A stretch of 64,000 nucleotides of DNA from Linanthus parryae. Its lineage: Eukaryota > Streptophyta > Magnoliopsida > Ericales > Polemoniaceae. Under the pieces are notes generated by a model. It saw nothing but the letters and a program-made list of their open reading frames with translations. It was not told the origin of the DNA and searched no databases. The DNA is taken from positions 76,855,491-76,919,490 of the forward strand of contig JALGPY010000003.1 in NCBI GenBank assembly GCA_023055425.1, read 5' to 3'. Shown here piece after piece: positions 22,957 through 35,593 of the stretch (positions within the stretch are counted from its first letter, which is position 1; each line of letters starts with the position of its first letter). Both the position numbers and the translations under genes were made by a program.

Positions 22957-25640
22957 TGTGATACCCCATATTTTATTTAGGGGCAATTTCGTAATTTATG
23001 ACGCGAGAATTCAATTTTAGGTTTCGAGTATTAAATTGGGTAATTTTCGCTAATTTTAGTAGCCGAGAAGCTAGGGTGAGAGTTTTCATTTTTCCCGATT
23101 TAATTTTTCCAGACAACATCGCGCTAACGACTACCGCGTTAACTCATACGTTTGCCACACCCAATCCTTTCTCTTTATCACTTATTTAATAAAATGAAAA
23201 ATCTTTTTAATTTCTTCCTTCTCCTTCACGACAACGTGAACAACACCACCGCCCTCAACTCACCGCCACTCTCATCACCGCCCGCACCAACATCAGTTAT
23301 CCAAGAAACCTAATGCTATAAATACCCATCATCTCCTCCACCCAACCACCACAACTGCCACCACTCTCTCTCTCTCCTCTCTCTCTTTTCCTGCAAACAA
23401 CCACCCCCACAACCATCGACACCACCGTCACCTCCACAACTCTGTGTCTTGTCTCTCCCTCCATCCCCCTCTCTGCCTCTCTGAAACTCAGAAACAGCAG
23501 CAGAAACAGCAACTGGTGGCAGCAGCTATAAGCCACCACCACTGCCGCTAAGCTCGTCGAGAATAAGCACCCGAACCACCACCACCCCTCTGCTCCACTT
23601 GTTGCCACCTCTCCCCTCTCTCTCCCTTTCCTTTCCGTGACCAGATAAGATTAATACGAAGAAAACAAGAAGTCGTAACAGCAGCAGTAGCCGGAGAAGG
23701 CCATCGCCGCCGTTACTCCATTGTTTCCAGCGAGATCTCCGGCCCCGCCAAACGGAAGGTACCCATTCCTTCTCCTCCGTATCCCTCAACACCAGAAGGT
23801 CCGACCATCTTCCAGAAGGCCCTATCCGTGCCCAGAAGCCACCAGAGCGCCACCGTCGAGCTTCACCACCGGCGCTATCGTCGACGAACCCAACCTGCCT
23901 TGTTTCTTCATCGTTTCTCACAATTTTCGCGACGGGTAAACTCTAAACCTTCTGAAAATTTGTTTTAGATAGTAAAAACATAATCTTATGGGCTCTACAT
24001 CGATTTGGGTAGGAAGAATCATCCTCGTTCATGCTTGGGGGTCAGTTTGTTGTTTTCAAAAAGTTATTGGGGGTAGGGGCTGTCTTTTATGCAAACATGG
24101 CGGGGTCAGTTTATGCTTTTATGTAAATTTTGGGTGTTAGTTGTAGTATGTGGTCTCATAGTACATGTTTATTTGTTTCAACACTATTAAATAATATTTC
24201 AAGAAAATAAAATAAAGATAATAAAAAATAGTTGTAGTAAATATTTTTCTCGAGAAATAAGATAATAAAAACATGGGTTTGTATGTTTATATATATATAT
24301 AATGTTGTTTTGATAAATTGTCAAAAATTAATCACCTTAGCTTTACTTAAATAAATGGTAAATCTCGTTATCAATAAAAATTCTTAGCAACTGAAATATT
24401 ATTGTTTGCAGAAATATTCTTTAAATATTACTTGATAAATATTTACAATGTTTTGGCCTAAATTATTTAATGTTAAATTGGTTTCTGAAATATTTCTTCA
24501 TAATAATAGGAGTATAATTGGATTCGAGAATTCATTGGGGTTATTGGGACAAACCTAATTCCGACCTAGACGAACACACATGCATCTGTTTATTTAGAAG
24601 TAGCATCGTGTAACTATAGACTTGTGAATTGTAGGCGACGGATTCGTGGACATCGGCTTCATCGATCATCCTACGTACTAACTGCCCATCCAAATAAGGT
24701 GATTTTACATGTTTAGCCTTGTGTGCCTAGCTCCTTTCGTGTCCGATTAATGATTTATATTTCCTGACTCAAAAATATACTTGCTATTATTTGTTTATAT
24801 TTGGCAAATATTTGAACTGTTGGCTACTGTTCTTGAAAACACTCACGTGATAATTAATAATTATTAATGTAAAGTGGAAAGACTCACATGTACCAGAACC
24901 AGTTGTTTTACTTATTACGTACGAGTGAGGATTCCCCGGGCTTTGGTCCCTAAAGATATGGCACTATGTGCACTCCGACTCCTTTCTCCGTAGGCTGGAG
25001 TACTGCTTCTAGATACCACTCGTTTGATTGACGCTCTTAGGAGGGTGTTGCAACACTTAAGGTCTAGAATGTCAGATGTGGTCACTAGTCTACCCGAGTA
25101 CTGTGAAATGAATAGATTGCCTTGTTAGCTTTATTATTATTGGGAGGCCCTTTGTCGGCATATTTATATCCGGTTACTATGCATAACTCTTGGATTATTG
25201 ATTTACACTTCAGTTTATACCGTTGCGAACTCTGAAACTTTTTTCCTTCATACTCTGTCACTTCTACTTTATTTAACTTGTGTTCCAGCAGTTTATATTA
25301 TCTTTCCAGTTTTACATGCTAAGGTGTATCTCAATCAGTATTTATTGCTGACTTTCAAAACTGCGGTTCTTTTTGTACTTCTTTCCCACCGCAGGTCTAG
25401 GAGTTGGGGAATTATGGAATAGAAGGGGCGCGAGACTCACCTAGAATGATAACGTCACAATTAGGATGTAGTTTTGTTAGGATATTGTGTAATATATTAA
25501 GCACCTTTTGTATAAGACTCTAAGTTTAATGTTTAATATTATAAGTTTATGTTGTGGATTGTATTGCTTCTGAGTTCTGCCACTTCTATTAAGCGTCGCC
25601 CTCCCGGTCTTGTCTCGAGCCGGATAAGGGGGTTGTTGCA
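22957..25640 (+). repeat. Gypsy 5' LTR
   Basis: This is the 2684-bp LTR. It contains a CCACC-rich pyrimidine stretch near 23.3 kb and a CTGCGGT/ACCGCAG hairpin at 25361-25394. It is clearly more diverged from the 3' LTR than the latter is from the third copy at 53536. Open frames in both directions here look like products of the CCACC repeats, not genes. Confidence 0.88.
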
Positions 25641-26030
25641 GGTGGTATCAGATTAGTTCTTTCCACTAAAGGGATTGAAACCTGTTGGGTAACTTAAAAT
25701 GAACCTAGGACAAGATAAAATACGGAAAAGTCGAGTATTTGGGGAGTTATTGTTTACTTCCTCTTACATGATCAGTTGTTACTTGTTATCTGGCATTACT
25801 TTGTTTTGTATTGAGGCCCTAATGCCTATTTGGATATATTATTATGAAGTCATATGACCTTTATGTGAGTTTTATTTCTTTGTGTATCTCGCTGAGATAT
25901 ATTATGTGATTGGATGATATTGTGTACTTACTGGTTGTGACATGTTACCTGTGTTAGCACGTGTGTTACGATAAGATTTCGTTTAGGGTACGCAATCAGC
26001 AAGACCACCGCTACGTCTCTGGAAGCAACA

Positions 26031-27286
26031 ATGGAAGGAGAAGAAGCACTACACCGACAGGTGGCTCAACTGATCAACCACATGGGTCAGTTCGTCCAGG
26101 CTATGAACAACAACAACCAGAACCACAACACCAACATTGCCGTTGAACGAGAACTGGATTGGTATAAGAAGATAGCTCAACGAAACCCGAGTCTATTTTA
26201 TGGACAAGAAGATCCTGTGTTGCTGGAAAACTGGATTAGGGATTTTGACAAAATTTTCGAGGCCATGGAATGTCTAGAAACCCGCAAGATTAACGAAGCA
26301 TTTTTCTACTTTAAAGGAAAAGCTGACAACTGGTGGACTGCCAACTGAGCAAGATTCATGGCTCAAGATGGTTTCAACTGGGAGGCACTGAAAAGTGCAA
26401 TGAGAATTGTCTTTTATCCAGAGCATGTCAAGGAGGAGAAGTACCGGGAGTTCATCTCGTTGAAGCAAGGCAACAACTCCGTAACCGACTACTACGACAA
26501 GTTCGTGGAGTTGGCCCGGTTTGTAGATGACACAGTGCCTACTGAAGGGCGCATGGTGACTCGCTTCATAGGAGGCTTGAAGCTTGAAATCCAGAGGACC
26601 ATGCTCACAAGGACCAACAGTACCTTATCAGAAGCCTATGGGGTAGCCGCAAATATTTGGAGAGTCGATCAGGCACTAATTCTAATTCAACAATTGGGGA
26701 AAGAAAGGTAGAAGGCCAAGGAGGAAACAACAATCAGGGATCAGACAAGAGGTTCAGGACTGGGACTGGTGGAAGAAATCAGAACTGGGGAAATGGGGAA
26801 AATCGAAACCATCAACGCAACTTTAACTGCAAGAGGTGTGGCCACAATCATCGGGGGCACACTTGTAAAGGCGCCGCCTTGACTTGTAGGTTTTGTGGTA
26901 TCAAAGGCCACATAGCTCAGGATTGCAGAAGGAGGATGGCACCCGAAAATGAGCAAGAGCAGAAAAGCCAAGAACAACGTCAAAGTCAGAATGGGACCAG
27001 TTACCGACTGAACAACCAGAACGGAAGAAATCAGTTCCGCAATAATAGCAATAACAATGGAGATGGCAACAGAAATGGAGGACATAACATGAATACAGCT
27101 AAAAACGGGAAGAATGATGCTGGAAACAATCGAAACAGGAATGGTGGGAATGCAGTTCAGGGAAAGAACCAGAGACAGCCTGGACATATCTTTGTGATGA
27201 GTGAAACAGAGGCACGAGCAATAAACAACAAGGAAAGTAAGTATTCTAGTCTTAATCTCTGTGCATCTCATTTAGGAAACCCCTGA
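26031..27286 (+). pseudogene. Gypsy gag, disrupted
   Basis: The reading begins MEGEEALHRQ. A retrotransposon gag domain follows, with ENWIRDFDKIF, KADNWW, then FNWEALKSAM and YREFISLKQG. An in-frame TGA interrupts it at 26346-26348. After a frameshift near 26690 the C-terminal part follows, with two knuckle-like motifs (CKRCGHNHRGHTC and CRFCGIKGHIAQDC). An Asn/Gly/Arg-rich tail ends in GHIFVMSETEARAI, the point where protease would normally follow. Instead a stop and the 3' end of the element appear. Confidence 0.85.
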
Positions 27287-27341
27287 GACTTTAGGAACAT
27301 GACCAGCTTCGAGGACGAAGCTTATTCCAAGGGGGGAAGAA

Positions 27342-28689
27342 TGTGATACCCCCATATTTTATTTAGGGGAAATTTTGTAATTTGTGACGCGAGAATTCAG
27401 TTTTAGGTTTCGAGTATTAAATTGGGTAATTTTCGCTAATTTTAGTAGCCGAGAAGCTAGTGTGAGAATTTTCATTTTTCGCGATTTAATTTTTCTAGAC
27501 AAAATCGCGGTAACAACCACCGCCTTAACTCATACGTTTTCCACACCCAATCCTTTCTCTTTATCACTTATTAATAAAATGAAAAATCTTTTTCATTTCT
27601 TCCTTATCCTTCACGACAAAATCAACAACACCACCGCCCTCAACTCACCGCCACTCTCATCACTGCCCTCAACTCACCGCCACTCTCATCACCGCCCTCA
27701 CCAACATTTGTTCTCGAAGAAACCTAATGCTATAAATACCCATCATCTCCTCCACACAACCACCAAAGCTGCCACCACTCTCCCTCTCTCCTCTCTCTCT
27801 TTTCTGGCAATCAACCACCACCACAACCATCGACACCACCGTCACCTCCACACCACTGTGTCTTGTCTCTCCCTCCATCCCCCTCTCTGCCTCTATGAAA
27901 ATCAGAAACTGCAGAAGCAACAACAACTGGTGGCAGCAGCTAGAAGCCACTACCACTGCCGCTAAGCCCGTCGAGAACAAGCACCCGAACCACCACCACC
28001 CCTCTGCTCCACTTGTTTCCACCTCTACCCTCTCTCTCCCTTTCCTTTCCAAAACCAGAAGAAGATTAAGACGAAGAAAACAAGAAGCCATACCAGCAGC
28101 AGTAGCCGGATAAGGCCATCGCCGCCGTTACTCCATTGTTTCTGGCGAGATCTCCGGCCCCGCCAAACGGAAGGTACCCTGTCCTTCTCCTCCGTCTCCC
28201 TCGACACCAGAAGGTCCGACCATCTTCCAGAAGGCCCTAGCCATGCCCAGAAGCCACTGGAGCGCCACCGTCGAGCTTCACCACCGGCGCCATCGTCGAC
28301 AAACCCAACCCACCTTGTTTCTTCATCGTTTCTCGCGTTTTCCGCGACGGGTAAACTCTAAACCTTATGAAAATTTGTTTTAGATAGTAAAAACATAATC
28401 TTCTGGGGTCTAATTCGATTTGGCTAGGAAGAATCATCCTCGTTCATGCTTGGGGGTCAGTTTGTCGTTTTCAGAAAGTTATTGGGGGTAGGGACTGTCT
28501 TTTATGCAAACATGGAGGGGGTCAGTTTATGCTTTAATGTAACTTTAGGGTGTTAGTTGTAGTACGTGGTCTCATTTGTTTCAAAACTGCTAAATAATAT
28601 ATCAAGAAAATAAAATAAAGATAATAAAAAATAGTTGTAGTAAATATTTTTCTTGAGAAATAAGATAAGAAAAAACATGGGTTTGTATG

Positions 28690-28730
<41 letters not shown>

Positions 28731-30056
28731 GTTGTTTTGATAAATTCTATCTTTACTTAAATAAATAGTAAATCTCGTTATCAATAAATATTCTTAGCAA
28801 CTAAAATATTATTGTTTTCAGAAATAGTCTTTAAATATTACTTGATAAATATTTACAATGTTTTGGCCTAAATTATTTAATGTTAAATTGGTTTCTGAAA
28901 TATGTCTTAATAATAATAAGAGTATAATTGGAGTCGAGAATTCATTGGGGTTATTGGGACAAACCTAGTTCCGACCTAGACGGACACACATGCATCTGTT
29001 TATTTAGAAGTAGCATCGTGTAACTATAGATTTGTGAACTGTAGGTGACAGATTCGTGGACATCGCCTTCATCGATCATCCTACGTACTAAATGCCAAGT
29101 TGAATAAGGTGAGTTTACATGCTTAGCCTTGTGTGCCCAGCTCCTTTTTCGTGTCCGATTATGATTTATATTTTCTGTCTCAAAAATATACTTGTTGTTA
29201 TTTGTTTATATTGGCAAATATTTGAACTGTTGGCTAATTTTCTTGAAAACACTCACGTGATAATTAATAATTCGTAATGTAAATTGGAAAGACTCACATG
29301 TACCGGAACCAGTTGTTTGACTTATTACGTACGGGTGATGATTCCCTGGGCTTTGGTCCCTATAGATATGGCACTACGTGCACCCCGAATCCTTTCGTTG
29401 TAGGCTGGAGTACTGCTTCTAGATACCACTCCTTTGATTGACGCTCTTAGGAGGGTGTTGCAACACTTAAGGTATAGAATGTCTGATGTGGTTACTGGTC
29501 TACCCGGGCACTGTGAAATGAATAGACTGCCTTTTTGGCTTTATTATTATTGGGAGGCCCTTTGTCGGCATATTTATATCCGGTTACTATGCATAAAGCT
29601 TGGATTATTGATTTACACTTTTTTTATATCGTTGCGAACTATGAAACTCTTTTAAGTCATACTCTGTCACTTTTACTTTATTTAACTTGTGTTCTAGCAG
29701 TTTATATTATCTTTCTAGTTTTTAATTTCATGCTAAGGTGTAGCTCACTCAGTATTTATTGATGACTTTCAAAACTGCGGTTCTTGTTGCATTTCTTTCC
29801 CACCGCAGGTCTAGAAGCTGGGGAATTATGGAATAGAAGGGGCGCGAGACCCACCTAGACTGATAACGTCACAATTAGTATCTAGATTTGTTTCGATATT
29901 GTGTAATATATTAAGCACCTTTTTTTTATAATACTCTAAGTTTAATGTTTAATATTATAAGTTTATGTTGTGGATTGAATTGCTTCTGAGTTCCGCCACT
30001 TCTATTAAGCATCGCCCTCCCGCTCTTGTACCGAGCCGGATAAGGGGGTTGTTGCA
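27342..30056 (+). repeat. Gypsy 3' LTR
   Basis: This is the 2715-bp copy. It carries a TA run of about 19 units (28691-28728) that is about 7 units long in the third copy. The downstream flank GACACACTTAAATCAC recurs after the third copy, which shows that the flank was duplicated with it. Confidence 0.9.
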
Positions 30057-31045
30057 GACACACTTAAATCACAAATGCAGGGTCCTTAGGTGTAGTAATA
30101 TTTGGTTAGTGTTGGTTAGTGCTGGAATATTGATCTTAAGATACTTCTTTTTAACTATTCATGACTCATAACCCTAAGGTGGAAAAATTGTTATATTTGT
30201 TTATCTAACATAAGGAAATAAACTAAAAGTAATGAGTTGTGAAGGCGAACAGTTGAACTGGTCAAGATTCAAATAATGGAAGAGTACCGGGACACCTCGT
30301 TTGGGGCGGGGGGGGGGGGGGGGGTTCTAAGGTTTACTATCGATTACGTTTTGTGACTTATGAAATACTGGAGCGATGTTCTTTATCAAACGAGCAACAA
30401 GAAACTACCGAGTCACCAAGAAGCTATACTATGCCTAAAGTGTGTTAAAACCGAGTTACCAAGATTTAATTAATCTAGATGTGCATTACGAGCTAAGCTC
30501 TATTATAAGTTCCTGATTAACGCGACCGAGTTACCAAGTACACGATTCGATTAGGTGAACATTTCACTTGTCTGATCAATAATTGTCGAGTTACCAAACG
30601 ATTATTGATTAGTTTCTGGATAACAAATCGCCTCCTATTATCCAGGTATAATTAACGAGCATGACACGATCATAAAAATCTTCAAAAGTTAAGTAAATCA
30701 CATTGTCATAAACCCGAAATTCGGTAGCAAAACCCTAATCCCAACTCGATCCGTGACTGTGCAAAGTTAGCTAGTAATTATAAACTTCATTGAAATCATA
30801 AAAACAAGAGAGGATATAGAGTTCAAGAAGGTCAACCGAATATTCGGTGCTCCCGCTGTGCTCCAAATCTTCAAAGTCGGTCCTCCGTTGTATTCTGCAC
30901 TTTTTCGGATGATCTGCTTCTCGGTCGTGATATAGAGTTAAAAATCTGTTTTAGATAATAACTAAGCAAAATTATGCATTTCCCCCGCAAAATTTGGCGC
31001 GCCTATCTATTTCATGTTCGTGCAAACACGAATTGTGTTTGTACG
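30057..31045. other. Non-LTR spacer with repeated CGAGTTACCAA motif
   Basis: No gene is recognised. The word (C)GAGTTACCAAG or a close variant recurs four times (about 30410, 30453, 30526, 30585). A 17-base G run lies at 30308-30324. The 3' part contains GGTAGCAAAACCCTAATCCC. This may be host DNA or an unrecognised old element. Confidence 0.4.
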
Positions 31046-32523
31046 TGTAATACCCCATTTTTATTATACGGGTAATTGATGACTTTTTCATACAGTTTAG
31101 ATGTTAAGCATACGAAAATAGGGGATATAGTTGTAGTTTCAGAAAGTATAAGCTAGTTAATTAAATACATAGTTCGGGTGAAAGTTGTAGTTTAAAGAAA
31201 CATTAAAACTTTTTGGAGCAAATAAATAAAAGAAATAAAATAAAACAAAAACAAAAAAAATCCCACATCCTCCAATACACTTGCAGAACATTTAGTCCAA
31301 TTTGTACGTAAAATCTCTCCTCCTCCTTATAACTTCATCTTCTTCTTCTTCCCCACAACCAACATCACCACCATCAGACACCATCACCACCACCTGGTCT
31401 ATCTCTCTCTCTTAAAATTCTCTTCTCCCTTTCCTCTCTCCTGCGCCACCACACAACCAGCAGCCCCGCCGACAGAGGCCGCCAGCCACCCAGAATGGTC
31501 GGCAAACCACACTCGAAAAACACCGAAGCCACCACTACCCCCACTCTTCTTTCTCAAATCCTCATCCATCTCTAGCTCTCTCCCTCCCTCTATCTGTCCA
31601 AAAACAGATACAATAGCAGCAGCTAAGCCCCAAAAGCATAGACCCACTTCCGCCGCCGCTGCCATTGTCGTCGGCGAGGAGTTTCGGCCAAACCCAACCA
31701 GAGCCACCCACCTCTTCAAAATAGTTCCAGAAGACTCCTACGGACTCAAGGAGACAAGAAACGAAACCAAACGAAGCCAAGAACGTATCCAACATCGCCA
31801 AAGAATAACACCGCCGACCCACTCGGCAGCAAGCTCCAATATACCCTTTTCTCGACCGTTTTCACCATTCTTGGCTTGGGTAAACGCCAAATCCTCTAAT
31901 TAATTGTTTTAGACAATCAAAATGTAATCTTTCTAGCTAAAATCGAATTTAGGATGATGTGGTAGAGAAGATCATACTTGTTTATATTTTCGAAATAAGC
32001 GTCTTTTCATGAAACTTGGGGGTATAAATTATCTTTTACCAAAATTGTTTATATGTTATTGGGGGGGGGGGCTGTTTTGTACTTTTTGAAAATTTAAGGG
32101 TATGATGTGTGGCATGTGGAAATGTAGGGAATATATTTGTTGATTATACATTCTAAATTTTATTATTATAAATAAATTGTGGTTATTTTTTTTGAAATGT
32201 TAAAATTGTGATTATTTTTTGTTTATATAATTATCTAAGAATTCTAGTACATATTTTTAACTAAATCAAAATAGTTTGGGTGTTGTATATTGAAGGGGAA
32301 TATTTACTATAAATGAAAAGAGCTAGTTACATATTTAAAATTGAAACGTTAAAAATAAATTGTGGTTTATAGCTAGTAAAATTTAGTATGCTTATAAAAT
32401 GAATATTTCTTCTACTAACAAAATTTGTTAAATAATTATTATTTCTACTAGTAAAAAATAAATTTGAAACAATTTTGAAATATTAGGAAATAATTTCCCG
32501 AAGTTGAAAGTTAATTCTTTTCC

Positions 32524-32619
<96 letters not shown>

Positions 32620-34222
32620 CTTTTCCCTTACTTCATAACAATTTCATTTTCTCATAATTTTGATATAATAGTAGAAGAGTCATTTATTTATTTACTTGAT
32701 AAAAAAATACTTTTTGTAGTACTAGTAAACTTGTAGATATAAATAGATATTAAATAACGCTTGTTTTCCTGATAAATATTTTTATGATATCACTTAAACA
32801 ATATAGTATCTAGTTCTTTGTTACACTATTAAAATATATCCCGAATAATTAATTTTGTCAATTAAAAGTTTATTTTCTAAGGATAATTTACCCTAGAAAA
32901 GTTAAATATATTTTTATAGAATGTTAAGAATAAAATGTGTCGCTTTATAATGAAGTCTAAGCTAGTGTTCATATTAAGAAGTTTTTAAATTGAAACGTAT
33001 TTTCTCGCAATTTAAATATACATAGGTATTATTTGCAAAATTAAGTAGTAATATTATATAAGTATAACGTGGGGATATAATCATTATAAACTAGCATACT
33101 CTTGACAAATATAACAACAAAGAGAGATTTGGACTTTGTTTGAAATTAGATTGGACTCTCTCACGTCGTCACTTGCATATCACGTGCTAGGCGAACGCGC
33201 GATTAATTAGAAGCTATATATTTATAGGTGACAAGTTCATAGACAATGGCTACGTCTACCTGTAAAAAACTTACGTGTTATTGTTGTGTTCTTGAGGTTA
33301 GTAAACTTGCCAAGGCTAGCATGCCTAGCTTCTATTGTGTTGAAATATGATTTCATAATCTGTCTCAAAATGTGCTCTATGACTTCCATGCTTTACTTGA
33401 GACTTGATTATGTTTTGAAATAGATGTTTGAGAATGACACACGAGAATAATAATCCGTTAATAACGCAAATTGGAAAGAGTTGTGCGGGGATCGTTATGT
33501 TATTGCTAGATTGGTCGTGTTGACTACGGTCACTTGACCCGTATTTTTTTAACCCAGTCGCAACTTGCCGGGCCGCTCCATGTACTCACCTATCAGGCTG
33601 CACGAAGTTTTAGGGGGGTGCCGACACTTAAGGTCATGGATGCTAGTGAAAAGATAGATCTTCCCTATATCAATAAGTAAATAATATGATTTAATTTGAG
33701 GAAGATATTTTTATGAAAGTAAAGAAGAGATAGATTCACCGTTTGAGATATAAGAGGATGATTGTGATTCAAGGTAAACATAAGAGAATTTCATATGTGT
33801 TACCACTATTCATACTTTATTTTTAGTTACTGTCCATTCTCTTTTATGATAGTTTTGAGGAAAAACATGCTTCATAATCTATTTACAAGATTGGGCGTTT
33901 ACTTACTCTGTATTTCATTGTCGACTTTAGAAAAACTGCGGTTCATGTTCTATTCCCACCGCAGGTCTAGACGATGAAGGCTTGGCATAGGAGGGGGAAC
34001 GCAGACTCATTTAGTAATTATCCGTACTCTTAGTAAAACTGAACTCTAGAAAATGTGCATCTTTTGTGTAATATTATTTTAAGACAATGTGTAAGACTGT
34101 CGGCGTATGTGATATATAACTATGGCAGTGATTTTTCTCAATTTCCGCAATTTCACTATTAGTGGAAACCTCCTGGGCTCTCCGGTCCAGAATGAAAAGT
34201 TTGGGAATCAATGGGTGTTACA
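31046..34222 (+). mobile_element. Solo Gypsy LTR, 3.2 kb
   Basis: It starts TGTAATACCCC and ends GGGTGTTACA with no internal region beside it. Flanks GTACG and GTACA may be a 5-bp target duplication with one change. It contains a long (AAT)n run and the CTGCGGT/ACCGCAG hairpin (33936-33964) found in the other Gypsy LTRs here. Open frames near 31.4-31.8 kb lie in CCACC-rich LTR sequence and are not taken as genes. Confidence 0.8.
32524..32619. repeat. (AAT)32 microsatellite
   Basis: This is a pure AAT run inside the solo LTR. The duplicate copy at 58693-58791 has 33 units. Confidence 0.97.
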
Positions 34223-35544
34223 GTACAAACCCATTGTGTTCCTGCGAGCTTGTTCTTCTGTTCGCACGAATTAAACATACATCATATTTTATAATTCAAA
34301 ATGATTCAGTTCCTGCTGTAAGTTCAACTCAGTTTCAAAAGCTTGAAATAGCTCTATTTAAAGGCCTTGAAACAACTTTCAAAGCTTTGAAACAGACTAT
34401 GCTTTATATACTTAGGGGGAGTTTCTGATCTTGATTCAACTCCTAAACTCCTATGCTTGATCAGTTATTACTTGATGAGGAAAGACAAAGTATTTTGACA
34501 CCTTTAACAGTATCTTATCCATCTGTTTGACTTAGTTTTTCAGGTAAATTTTGTTTCCTATTTTACATGATCTATTTCCTAACATAAGTTTTGAAGGAAA
34601 GGAAATTGTGGGTTGAATTGATTCTGTGATCAATTTGCTGTGTTTGGAAGTTTCCCAACATGTTTTTACACAATATCAAATCAGTATCATTGAAGATACT
34701 GACTAACTATCCGTTGGAGAAGTTGTTAGAGAAGTCAAAACTGAAGCTACAAAATAGGGAAGTTTGTTAAGGGGAGATCCTGAAGATCTGCTGTTCAAAC
34801 TGCTATATAAAAGAGGGAAAGCTGAAGCAATACAACGGGAAAATTAACAGAGACACATAAACACATTCAGATATTGACAAGAATCAAAGAAGCAGATTCA
34901 TTTCTCTCAATCCAAGCATCTTAAGAACACTGCATACTTACTGCAGATTCAGTTCTAGTGTTCTTCTATTCTGAACTTCATTTGTATATCATTCTGATAT
35001 TACTTCTAGTTACTATTCTCACAAATTTTTAAAGGTGAACAATAGATAATTCTTAGTTAACGAGTTAGCTAGAGCAGGTACTAGATTGGTTAGTGAGAAC
35101 CACAAGCTGTAACAGAGTAAGGCATCTCTTTGTGCTTGAGATCTAGGGCTTAGCTTTTGATTAATAAGAATTGAGTTGAAAATCCTTGAGGGAGAAGATA
35201 CCTGAGGTAGAGACGTAAGTCCAAGTGGACTGAACTCTACATATCTTGGGTCTCTTGCATTTACTTTTAAGTTCCATACTTAGATATTTTGCAGCAATCA
35301 AAACATTTTCATTTCAAGGGTTTGAATCTCATTTCAAGGCCTCGAAACAGGCTTATCTTTTTATACTCCAACTGTTTTCATTCCAAGGGCTTGAAACTCA
35401 TCTCAAGGCCTTGAATCACTCTTCTCTCACTACAATTCTTTTTGAAACCGCTCTTCTTACAAGTTTAGAAAAAGTTGGCATACTCCATTCAATCCCCCCT
35501 TCTACAATATTGATCATGTATCTCTACCTACTGTACACCCCTCA
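34223..35544 (+). repeat. Sirevirus-like Copia 5' LTR region
   Basis: A TATA box (TATATAAAA, 34804-34812) and a downstream primer site (TGGTATCAGAG, 35547-35557) mark this as the 5' LTR of the following gag. The LTR ends near 35544; its start is not fixed and may lie on the far side of the solo LTR. AGGGGGAG at 34411-34418 resembles a Copia purine tract. Palindrome-like words of the type TTTCAARGCYTTGAAA recur at 34330-34395 and 35300-35420. Confidence 0.6.
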
Positions 35545-35593
35545 ATTGGTATCAGAGTATGTATCACTGCATAGATTTAACTATCTTGTGACT

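Larger units (their letters stand above)
22957..30056 (+). mobile_element. Ty3/Gypsy element lacking pol (Tekay/Del-like)
   Basis: The LTRs are 22957-25640 and 27342-30056, both starting TGTGATACCCC and ending GTTGTTGCA. A primer site (TGGTATCAGA) follows at 25643. The internal region is only 1.7 kb, with gag and a short tail, then the purine tract CCAAGGGGGGAAGAA. There is no protease, reverse transcriptase, RNase H or integrase. Flanks GACAA and GACAC are probably one target duplication with one change. The LTR start and the GAGGACGAAGCTTATTCCAAG tail resemble Tekay/Del elements, which is an inference from memory. Confidence 0.85.

Noticed and set aside
23297..23921. Overlapping minus-strand frames of 103 and 131 codons
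   Set aside because: They lie in CCACC-rich LTR sequence, and similar frames appear in each LTR copy; no domain is seen.
26741..27271. 176-codon minus-strand frame, repeated at 53130-53465
   Set aside because: It is the antisense shadow of the Asn-rich gag tail.
27384..28113. Frames of 193 and 140 codons on opposite strands
   Set aside because: They are products of the same low-complexity LTR region; the Ser/His/Thr-rich or Val/Gly-rich content reflects the repeat.
31399..31822. Minus-strand frames of 106 and 86 codons, repeated at 57571-57994
   Set aside because: Their conservation is explained by the segmental duplication. They sit inside a solo LTR and match no family.
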